From assembly GCA_007121115.1 (NCBI GenBank), contig SKMI01000141.1, positions 1 to 8,401 on the forward strand: a DNA stretch of 8,401 bases, in the 5' to 3' direction. Position 1 is the first letter of the stretch. Each line of letters starts with the position of its first letter. A program made the translations under genes and the position numbers. The DNA comes from Paracoccaceae bacterium. GTDB taxonomy: Bacteria; Pseudomonadota; Alphaproteobacteria; Rhodobacterales; Rhodobacteraceae. Under the pieces are notes generated by a model, which made no database searches, was not told where the DNA came from, and saw only the letters and a program-made list of their open reading frames with translations. Positions 1 through 7,587 of this stretch are shown one piece after another.

Positions 1-2
1 CG

Positions 3-1190
3 GGCCTCACGCCGTATGACGCCATCGCCTTTGTCGGCAACCAGCTTTTCCTGATGCTGCCCTTCTTTCTGGCGCGTCAATTCCTTGCCACGGCGGAGAC
101 CCTGCGCGAAATCGTGGTCGCACTGGTCATCGCGGCGCTGATCTATTCGATCCCCATGTGGTACGAGGTGCGCTTCAGCCCGCAGCTGCACACCATGGTC
201 TACGGGTTCTTTCAGCACGACTTCTCCCAGGCGATCCGGCAGGGCGGCTTCCGGCCCTTCGTCTTCATGCCGCACGGGCTCTGGGTGGCCTTCTTCGCCC
301 TGATGGCGCTGGTCGCCGCCACCGCGCTGGCCCGCCACGCCACCCCCGAAGAGCGCCCGCGCCGCATGCTGATCGCCGTCTACCTGGGCGCGCTGTTGCT
401 GGCCTGCAAGACGCTTGGCGCCAATCTGTTTGCGCTGGCCCTGCTGCCGATGGTGCTGTTCCTGAACGTACGCTGGCAGGTGCGGATTGCCGCGATGGCG
501 GGCGCGGCGGCGGTCGCCTTTCCGCTTCTACGCGGCCTCGGACTGGCTCCGGTGTGGCAGTTTCACGCCCTGGTCGCGGCATATGACGCCGAGCGCGCGC
601 AGTCCTTTGTCTTCAGGCTTATCAACGAGAACCGGCTGCTCGAACGAGCCGCGGAAAAACCGCTGTTCGGCTGGGGGTCTTGGGGGCGCAACCTGATCCA
701 CGATCCGATGACCGGCCAGGTGCAGACCATTTCGGATGGCCACTGGATCATCGTCATCGGCACGCACGGCTGGCTTGGCTACATCGCCACATTCGGGCTT
801 CTGGCACTGCCACTGGCGGCGATGTGGTGGGCCGTCCGCAAAGTGCCCGATGCCCAGCTTTCGCCATGGATCGGTCCACTTGCGCTGCTACTCGGGGCGA
901 ACATGGTGGATCTGATCCCGAATGCGACGCTGGTTCCGCTGACCTGGCTGATTGCCGGGGCGCTGCTGGGTCATGCCGAACTGCTGCAGCGCGCACGCCA
1001 GGACGCGCGGCGCGCGGAACTGGAGCGCAGTTTCGGCACCGCCCGCGCCGGTCTGCTGGCGACCGCGCGACCGTCCGCCACCGGACAGGGCGCGCGCGCC
1101 GCCACGGTGCCGGGCGCAGCCTCAGCCACCTCGACCACGAACGCGCCGGAAATGAACGCGCTGCGGCGCGAAAGAAGGCGGCACCCATGA
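3..1190 (+). CDS. O-antigen ligase/polymerase-like membrane protein (5' partial)
   Basis: This is probably an inner-membrane protein of the WaaL/Wzy (O-antigen ligase-like) type, which joins lipid-linked oligosaccharide units to each other or to an acceptor on the periplasmic side. The frame is open to the left edge, so the 395 codons seen are a C-terminal part. The ATG at 54 lies inside a hydrophobic helix (GNQLFLMLPFFLA) and is not the real start. Counting from the codon at 3, hydrophobic segments fall near residues 6-26, 37-55, 90-110, 121-155 (two helices), 162-179, 248-275 and 292-323. Between the fifth and sixth of these is a polar loop holding the family-like motif PLFGWGSWG (220-228) and then SDGHW (244-248) leading into the next helix. 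The last 70 or so residues form an Ala/Arg-rich, low-complexity, probably cytoplasmic tail. The stop overlaps the PKS start by 4 bases. Family membership is fairly sure; whether it acts as ligase or polymerase cannot be decided from sequence, though the setting favours exopolysaccharide polymerisation. Confidence 0.88.
   Translation, partial: GLTPYDAIAFVGNQLFLMLPFFLARQFLATAETLREIVVALVIAALIYSIPMWYEVRFSPQLHTMVYGFFQHDFSQAIRQGGFRPFVFMPHGLWVAFFALMALVAATALARHATPEERPRRMLIAVYLGALLLACKTLGANLFALALLPMVLFLNVRWQVRIAAMAGAAAVAFPLLRGLGLAPVWQFHALVAAYDAERAQSFVFRLINENRLLERAAEKPLFGWGSWGRNLIHDPMTGQVQTISDGHWIIVIGTHGWLGYIATFGLLALPLAAMWWAVRKVPDAQLSPWIGPLALLLGANMVDLIPNATLVPLTWLIAGALLGHAELLQRARQDARRAELERSFGTARAGLLATARPSATGQGARAATVPGAASATSTTNAPEMNALRRERRRHP
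1173..1178 (+). promoter_or_regulatory. Ribosome binding site of the PKS gene
   Basis: AGAAGG ends 8 bases before the ATG at 1187 and lies within the last codons of the polymerase gene. The ATG overlaps that gene's TGA as ATGA, the usual layout for translational coupling. This site, together with the KS domain beginning only about eight residues later, decides the PKS start in favour of 1187 over in-frame ATGs farther upstream. Confidence 0.7.
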
Positions 1191-4100
1191 CATCGGAGGA
1201 CACGCAGAACGATATCGCCATTGTCGGCATGGCCGCGCACCTGCCCGGGGCGGGATCGGTCTCCGCATTCTGGGACAACCTGCGCGCAGGCCGCTCTGCC
1301 CTGCAACGGCTGGACGAGGAAACGCTGCTGGCCAATGGCGAAGCGGCGGCCAGGCTGCGCGCGCCTAACTATGTGCCGGTGGCCGCGCCGCTGGAGGGGT
1401 TTGCCGAGTTCGACGCCGAGTTCTTCGGCTTTTCCCCCAAGGATGCCGCCATCCTGGACCCCCAGCACCGCCAGTTCCTGGAAGTCGCGTGGGAAGCGTT
1501 TGAAGACGCAGGTCACCCGCCCGCCGGTTTTGGCGGCCCGGTGGGCGTATTCGCGGGCTGCGGCATGGGCAGCTATTTCTACTTCAACATCTGCTCCAAC
1601 CCCGGGCTGGTGGATGACGTGGGGATGTTCCTTCTGCGCCATACCGGCAATGACAAGGATTTCCTGTCCACCCGCGCCAGCCACGTCTTCGACCTGCGCG
1701 GCCCGTCGGTGAACGTGCAGACGGCGTGTTCAACCTCGCTGGTGGCGGTGCATTATGCGGTGAACGCGCTCCTGACGGGCGAATGTGACATGGCGCTGGC
1801 CGGCGGCGTGACCATCGAGCTGCCGCAGGGCCGCGGCTATCTGTTCAAGGAAAACGAAATCCTGTCGCCGGATGGCGAATGCCACGCCTTCGATCATCGG
1901 GCGCAGGGCACGGTGTTCGGGTCCGGTGCGGGGGCGGTGGTGCTGCGGCGGCTGGCGGATGCGCTGGCCGATGGCGACCGGGTCATCGCCGTGATCAAGG
2001 GCACCGCCATCAACAATGACGGCGCTGCCAAGGCAGGATACCTGGCGCCCAGCGTCGAAGGCCAGGCCGCGGCAGTGGCCGAGGCGCAGGCGGTAGCGGG
2101 CGTCACGCCGGACAGTGTCAGCTATATCGAATGCCATGGCACCGGCACCTATCTGGGCGATCCGATCGAGGTTGCGGCCCTGACGGACGCCTTCCGCCGG
2201 GGCACCGACCGCACGGGGTTCTGCCGCATCGGCTCGGTCAAGACCAACATCGGCCATCTGGACACCGCCGCCGGGGTCGCCAGCCTCATCAAGGTCGCCA
2301 AGGCGCTGGAGGCGCGGGAGTTGCCCCCCTCGCTGGGCTTTGAGGCCCCCAACCCCGCGATTGATTTCGAAACCAGCCCCTTCCTGGTCAACGACCGCCT
2401 GACCCCGTGGGACAGCGACGGCCCGCGCCGGGCGGGCGTGAACTCATTGGGCGTGGGCGGCACTAATGCCCATGCGGTGCTGGAGGAAGCGCCCGAGGGC
2501 GCGGCCTCCGAGCCTTCGGACTGGCCCTTCCAGATCCTGACCCTTTCGGCCAAATCCAGGGGCGCGCTGGACGACGGCAGCGCCCGCCTTGCCGCCCATC
2601 TGCGCGCCCGCACCGACCAGCCGCTGGCCGATGTGGCTTTCACGCTGAAGGAGGGCCGCACCGCCTTTGACCGCCGCCGCGTGGTGGTGGCCGAGAGCCA
2701 CGAAGATGCCGCCACCCTGCTGGAGGCTGCCGACCCCCGCCGAGTCCACACCCACACCGCACTCGACAATCCGGACACTGTCTTCATGTTCCCCGGTGGC
2801 GGCGCGCAATACGCGGGCATGGCGCGCGATCTGTACGAGACCGAGCCGGTCTTCGCCGAGTGGATGGACCGGGGGCTTGAAACCCTCGACACGCTCGAAG
2901 ACCGCGATATCCGCGCCCTCTGGCTGCCCGAACCGGGGGCCGAGGAGGCCGCGAACGACGCCCTGCGCCGCCCCTCGCTGCAACTGCCGCTGATCATGAT
3001 CACCGAATACGCGCTGGCGCAGATGTTCATGGGCTGGGGCATGCAGCCCGCCGCGCTGGTTGGGCATTCCATGGGCGAAAACACCGCCGCCGCGCTGGCC
3101 GGGGTGATGGGGTTCGAAGACTGCATCCGCCTGGTCCACCTGCGCGGCACGCTCTTCGACACGGTGCCTGCGGGGGGGATGCTCTCGGTGCCGCTGTCGG
3201 TCGAGGCACTCGCGCCGCACATGGGCGATGATCTGGACATCGCCTCGGTCAACGCGCCGGACCTTACGGTGGTCTCCGGCCCGGATGCCGCGCTGGCGGG
3301 TCTGGCCGCGCGGCTGGAGGGCGAAGGGGTGGAGAACCAGCGCATCGCCATCGACATCGCCGCCCACAGCCGGATGCTGGACCCGATCCTGGAGCGTTTC
3401 GGCGCCTTCCTGCGCTCCATCCCACTGCAAGCACCCCAGCTTCCGGTGATCTCCAACCGCACGGGCCTGCCGCTGACGCCGGAACAGGCCACTGACCCGG
3501 ACTACTGGGTTGTCCATCTGCGCAACACCGTCCGTTTCGCCGACTGCATCGGCACGCTGGCGGCCAAGCCGAACCGCATCTATCTGGAGATGGGCCCGGG
3601 CCGCGCGCTGGCCTCACTCACCCGGATGCACGGGGGCGTGCCGGGGCAGCAGGTGCTCTCGGTCCTGCGCCACCCGGAAGACCCCATCCCCGATGACCGC
3701 CACCATCTGGAGGTGCTGGCGCGTATCTGGGCGCTGGGCGGCGTCTTCGACTGGTCGCAGGTCTGGGGCGAGGCGCGGCGCACGCGGGTTGAGCTGCCAA
3801 CCTATGCCTTTCAGCGCAGCCGCTATTTCATCGAACCGGGCCAGCCGCAGACCGCGCCCGAAACCGCACTCGCGCGGGTCGACACCGTCACCGACTGGGG
3901 CCATGCGCCGCACTGGAAACCCATGGCCGCCGATTGCGCGATCGACCCGGCCACCGAGTTGCAACTGGCCCCGCGCGAGACATGGCTGATCTTCGCCGAC
4001 GAGGCCGGGATCGCCGACCCCGTGATCGACCGGCTGCGCGCGGCGGGGCACCGGGTGGTGGTGGTGCGTGCGGGCGATGCCTTCGTGCGCCGCGGCGCCG

Positions 4101-7100
4101 ATGACTACCTGCTCGCCCCCGAACGCGGGCGCGAAGGGTTCAATGCGCTGGTGCAGGCGTTGGTCGCCGATGGCGCCGCGCCCACCCGGATCGCGCATTT
4201 CTGGCTGGTCACGAAGCGTGAGAGCTTCCGCCCCGGGTCCAGCTTCGTGCATCGCAACATCGAACAGGGGTTCTATGCGCTGCTGTTCCTGGGCCAGGCG
4301 CTGGTGGCGGAATCACTGCCGATGCCGGTGCATCTGACGGTCGTGACCTCGGGCGCGGCGGCGCGCGGGGACGAGCCGCTTCCCTACCCCGAGAAGGCGA
4401 CCGTCGCCGGCCCTGCCCGCGTGCTCCCGCGCGAGGTGCCGGGGCTGACCTGCAACACGCTGGATATCAACTTGGGCGACGGGGGCCCCACCCTGACCGA
4501 CCGGCTGCTCGAAGACCTGCTGGCCACCCCCTCCAACGGCACCGCCATCCTGCGCGGGGACCGCCGCTTTGCGCAGGTCGTGCGCCCCGCGCCTCTGCCC
4601 GAGACCCTGCCCGAGATCCCGCAGGGCGCGCATTGGATCATCACCGGTGGCTTTGGCGGGATCGGGTTGCGGCTGGCCGAGGAGCTGATGCGTCGCTTCT
4701 CCGCCCGCATCACGCTGATCGCCCGCACTCCGCTGCCACCGCCCGAGGATCGCACCGACTGGCCCGATGACCCCGCCAATCCGGTTTCCCGCCGCCTGAT
4801 GGCCCTGAAGCGGCTGGAGGGGCTGGGCGAAGTGCATGTCGCCACCGCCGATGTCTGCAACATCGACGACATGCGCGCCGCACTCGATGACGCCCGCGCC
4901 CGCTTCGGCGCGCCGCAGGGGCTGATCCACGCCGCCGGTGCGCTGGATGACGCGCCGATGCTGGCCAAGACCCCCGGCGCGGTCGAGGAAGTGCTGGCGC
5001 CCAAGGTCCATGGGCTGCGGGTGATCGACGAATTGCTCCCCGATGGCACGCTGGACTGGCTGGTCCTGTTTTCCTCGACTTCGGCCCATGTGGCGCCGGT
5101 TGGGCAGGTGGATTACGTCGCCGCCAATGCCTTCCTGAACGCCTTTGCCCGCGCCCGCGCCGGGGGGCGGACCCGCGTGCTGGCGTTGGGCTGGGGCGTC
5201 TGGGCCGAAATCGGCATGGGGGCCGAGGCGCTGGCCGCGAAGCTGGGCCACGCGCCAAAGCTGCCCGACACGCCGCTGGACGGCCCGGTGTTCCGCAGCC
5301 TGGGCCGCAGCGCCACCGGCGCGCAGCGGCTGGAGGGTCGGCTCAGCGCCCGCGACTGGCTGGTGGATGAACACCGCACCACTGACGGCGCGGCGATCCT
5401 GCCCGGCACCGGGGTGCTGGACCTCGCCGCGCAGGCTTTAGCGGCGGTGGGTGAGGGCGTCCCGTTCGAACTGCGCGACCTGACCTTCTTCCGCGCAACC
5501 GAGGTGCCCGAGGGCGGCGCGCGCACTCTACGCGCCACGCTGGAGCGCAGCGACGAAGGCTATGACCTGAGCTTGCGCAGCGATGCCGTGGCCGCCGGGC
5601 GGCAGGGCTTCGTGCTGAATGCACAGACCCGCGTGGGCTTGGGCGCTGGGCTTCCCCCGGCGGGGCGTCTGGACGCGGCCGCCATCGCCGCGCGCTGTCC
5701 GGATCGGCGCACAGGCCCGGGGCTGGAAAGCCCGCAGGCCGCGCAGATGCGCTTCGGCCCGCGCTGGCAGGTGCTCCAGTCCATGGCTTTGGGCAACGGC
5801 GAGGGGCTGGCGCATCTGGCACTGCCAGAACGCTTCGCCGCCGACATGGATGCGGGCTTCGTCCTGCACCCGGCGCTTCTGGATATCGCCACCGGCTGGG
5901 CCATGGCGCTGATCCCGGGCTACGGCGCGCGGCATCTGTGGGTGCCGCTTTCCTATGGCACGGTGCGGGTCCATGGCCCGCTGCCCCCGCGAATCGTCAG
6001 CCACGCCCGCCTGCGCGCCGGGTCCGATCCCGGTTTCGCCGAGTTCGACGTCACGCTCGCCACGCCCGACGGCGCCGTGGTGCTGGAGGTGGAGCGTTTC
6101 GCCATGAAGCGGCTGGAGGCCGGGTTCACCCCCAGCCCCATCCGCGCCACGGAAATGGAGTTCGACCAGACCGCGCAGGCCACGCTGTCGCCCGCCGAGG
6201 AGCGCCTGCGCGCCGCTATCGCGCTGGGCATAACGCCGGACGAAGGCGCAGCGGCCTTCTTGCGCGCGCTGGCGCATGGCGCGGGCGAACTGGTCGTCTC
6301 CTCCGTCCCGCCCGCCGCGCTGCAGGCTGAAGCCGATGCCGCCGCCAACGTCGCGACCGGCGACGGGCAGAAATTCGACCGCCCCCAACTCGACAGCGAC
6401 TATGTGGCGCCCCGGAACGAGATCGAGCGCATGCTTGTGAGCTTCTGGGAGGATCTGCTGGGCGTCGACCCAATCGGGGTGGAGGACAGTTTCTTCGACC
6501 TTGGCGGGCATTCGCTGATTGCGGTGCGGCTGTTTGCGCAGGTGAAAAAGGCGTTTGCCGTGGATTTCCCCATCTCGGTGCTGTTCGAGGCACCGACCGT
6601 GGCCGCCTGCGCCGCCATGATCGCCGAGGCGACCGGGGCCGATCCGGATGCCGACCCGGAGGCGGCAGGCACCGCCGCCACCCCAGCCGCGCGCCCACAG
6701 CGCCGCTTCACCCATCTGGTGCCCATGCACGAGGGCGAACCGCGCGACGCCACGCCCTTCTTCCTGGTGGCGGGGATGTTCGGCAATGTCCTGAACCTGC
6801 GCCATCTGGCGCAACTTATCGGGCGCGAGCGGCCCTTCTTTGGCCTGCAGGCGCGCGGACTGATGGGCGGGGCCGACCCGCATGAAAGCATCGAGGACGC
6901 CGCCCGCGACATCATCGCCGAAATGCAGCAGGTCCAGCCCGAAGGCCCCTACATGCTGGGCGGCTTCTCGGGTGGCGGGATCACCGCGTGGGAGATCGGG
7001 CGGCAGTTGCGTGAAGCGGGGCACGCGGTCTCGCTGCTGGTGCTGCTGGACACGCCCCTGCCCGTGCGCCCCAGCCTGTCGCGCGCGGACAAGGCGCTGA

Positions 7101-7585
7101 TCAAGCTGGCGGAATTCCGCCGCAGGGGGCCGGGCTACGCGCTGGAATGGTGGCGCGCGCGGCGCGACTGGCAGGCGTTGCAGGCGGAGGGACCGGCCAC
7201 GGACAACGCCGACGCCTTTCACAATGCTGCCATCGAAGCGGCCTTTAGAGCCGCCGTGGTGCGCTATCTGGTCACACCGTGGGACGGCAATGCAGTGCTG
7301 TTCCGCCCACCCCTGGACAGGCACTGGAAGGTCACCGGCGGGCGCTGGGTCAGCCGCGACAAGGAATTCGTGCTGCCGGACAATGACTGGACCCGTTTCG
7401 CCCCCGCGCTGCAGGTCTTCGAGGTGCCGGGCAACCATGACAGCATGGTGCTGGAACCCAATGTGCGCGTGCTGGCCGCCAGGTTGCGCCGTCTGATCGT
7501 GGCTGCCGAGGCCAGCGTGGTGCGCGCCGCAGGAACCAGCAAGCGCGCGGACGATCCTGCAGCTCCCCGGCACGCGGCGGAGTAA
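1187..7585 (+). CDS. Type I polyketide synthase, KS-AT-KR-DH-ACP-TE, 2132 aa
   Basis: This cytoplasmic megasynthase should extend an acyl chain with a malonyl-type unit, reduce and perhaps dehydrate the beta-keto group, and release the product. Domains in order are as follows. KS, about 8-435: C181 in TACSTS, H317 in HGTGT, K352 and H357 in KTNIGH. AT, about 532-840: S628 in GHSMGE, R653 for the extender carboxylate, H727 in IAAHS. A post-AT linker, LPTYAFQRSRY, at 870-880. The structural KR half, about 895-1145. Catalytic KR, 1149-1360: GGFGGIG 1154-1160, K1273, S1297, Y1310, N1314, with L1253-D1254-D1255 marking a B-type KR that gives the (3R)-hydroxyl. DH-like hotdog domain, about 1390-1640: H1396, FGPRW 1523-1527, D1566. 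Carrier, 1739-1812: S1776 in LGGHSL, closer to an NRPS carrier than a classic ACP. Thioesterase, about 1855-2095: S1928 in GGFSGGG, D1955, H2084. No ER, methyltransferase, adenylation or condensation domain is visible. The KR-before-DH order is unusual. Starter, extender and number of cycles are unknown. Flanking glycan genes suggest the product joins a polysaccharide or glycolipid. Confidence 0.96.
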   Translation: MTSEDTQNDIAIVGMAAHLPGAGSVSAFWDNLRAGRSALQRLDEETLLANGEAAARLRAPNYVPVAAPLEGFAEFDAEFFGFSPKDAAILDPQHRQFLEVAWEAFEDAGHPPAGFGGPVGVFAGCGMGSYFYFNICSNPGLVDDVGMFLLRHTGNDKDFLSTRASHVFDLRGPSVNVQTACSTSLVAVHYAVNALLTGECDMALAGGVTIELPQGRGYLFKENEILSPDGECHAFDHRAQGTVFGSGAGAVVLRRLADALADGDRVIAVIKGTAINNDGAAKAGYLAPSVEGQAAAVAEAQAVAGVTPDSVSYIECHGTGTYLGDPIEVAALTDAFRRGTDRTGFCRIGSVKTNIGHLDTAAGVASLIKVAKALEARELPPSLGFEAPNPAIDFETSPFLVNDRLTPWDSDGPRRAGVNSLGVGGTNAHAVLEEAPEGAASEPSDWPFQILTLSAKSRGALDDGSARLAAHLRARTDQPLADVAFTLKEGRTAFDRRRVVVAESHEDAATLLEAADPRRVHTHTALDNPDTVFMFPGGGAQYAGMARDLYETEPVFAEWMDRGLETLDTLEDRDIRALWLPEPGAEEAANDALRRPSLQLPLIMITEYALAQMFMGWGMQPAALVGHSMGENTAAALAGVMGFEDCIRLVHLRGTLFDTVPAGGMLSVPLSVEALAPHMGDDLDIASVNAPDLTVVSGPDAALAGLAARLEGEGVENQRIAIDIAAHSRMLDPILERFGAFLRSIPLQAPQLPVISNRTGLPLTPEQATDPDYWVVHLRNTVRFADCIGTLAAKPNRIYLEMGPGRALASLTRMHGGVPGQQVLSVLRHPEDPIPDDRHHLEVLARIWALGGVFDWSQVWGEARRTRVELPTYAFQRSRYFIEPGQPQTAPETALARVDTVTDWGHAPHWKPMAADCAIDPATELQLAPRETWLIFADEAGIADPVIDRLRAAGHRVVVVRAGDAFVRRGADDYLLAPERGREGFNALVQALVADGAAPTRIAHFWLVTKRESFRPGSSFVHRNIEQGFYALLFLGQALVAESLPMPVHLTVVTSGAAARGDEPLPYPEKATVAGPARVLPREVPGLTCNTLDINLGDGGPTLTDRLLEDLLATPSNGTAILRGDRRFAQVVRPAPLPETLPEIPQGAHWIITGGFGGIGLRLAEELMRRFSARITLIARTPLPPPEDRTDWPDDPANPVSRRLMALKRLEGLGEVHVATADVCNIDDMRAALDDARARFGAPQGLIHAAGALDDAPMLAKTPGAVEEVLAPKVHGLRVIDELLPDGTLDWLVLFSSTSAHVAPVGQVDYVAANAFLNAFARARAGGRTRVLALGWGVWAEIGMGAEALAAKLGHAPKLPDTPLDGPVFRSLGRSATGAQRLEGRLSARDWLVDEHRTTDGAAILPGTGVLDLAAQALAAVGEGVPFELRDLTFFRATEVPEGGARTLRATLERSDEGYDLSLRSDAVAAGRQGFVLNAQTRVGLGAGLPPAGRLDAAAIAARCPDRRTGPGLESPQAAQMRFGPRWQVLQSMALGNGEGLAHLALPERFAADMDAGFVLHPALLDIATGWAMALIPGYGARHLWVPLSYGTVRVHGPLPPRIVSHARLRAGSDPGFAEFDVTLATPDGAVVLEVERFAMKRLEAGFTPSPIRATEMEFDQTAQATLSPAEERLRAAIALGITPDEGAAAFLRALAHGAGELVVSSVPPAALQAEADAAANVATGDGQKFDRPQLDSDYVAPRNEIERMLVSFWEDLLGVDPIGVEDSFFDLGGHSLIAVRLFAQVKKAFAVDFPISVLFEAPTVAACAAMIAEATGADPDADPEAAGTAATPAARPQRRFTHLVPMHEGEPRDATPFFLVAGMFGNVLNLRHLAQLIGRERPFFGLQARGLMGGADPHESIEDAARDIIAEMQQVQPEGPYMLGGFSGGGITAWEIGRQLREAGHAVSLLVLLDTPLPVRPSLSRADKALIKLAEFRRRGPGYALEWWRARRDWQALQAEGPATDNADAFHNAAIEAAFRAAVVRYLVTPWDGNAVLFRPPLDRHWKVTGGRWVSRDKEFVLPDNDWTRFAPALQVFEVPGNHDSMVLEPNVRVLAARLRRLIVAAEASVVRAAGTSKRADDPAAPRHAAE
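7579..7582 (+). promoter_or_regulatory. Ribosome binding site of the glycosyltransferase gene
   Basis: GGAG overlaps the last PKS codons just before its TAA. Two ATGs follow in tandem, at 7588 (5-base spacer) and 7591 (8-base spacer). The second has the more usual spacing, so the protein may begin at either; the difference is one methionine. Termination of the PKS and re-initiation here are probably coupled. Confidence 0.6.
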
Positions 7586-7587
7586 CG

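Noticed and set aside
680..1186. The PKS reading frame stays open about 500 bases upstream of 1187, allowing a protein longer by 169 residues.
   Set aside because: The extension lies inside the polymerase gene, reads as Arg/Ala-rich sequence without domain character, and the KS begins right after the ATG at 1187, which has a good ribosome binding site.
1187..7585. Enediyne PKS or PUFA synthase, because of the KR-then-DH order.
   Set aside because: There is no carrier between AT and KR, no tandem ACPs and no PPTase domain. Instead there is a C-terminal NRPS-like carrier and a TE.
6401..7585. NRPS or hybrid PKS-NRPS, because of the LGGHSL carrier and NRPS-like TE.
   Set aside because: No condensation or adenylation domain is present anywhere in the protein.
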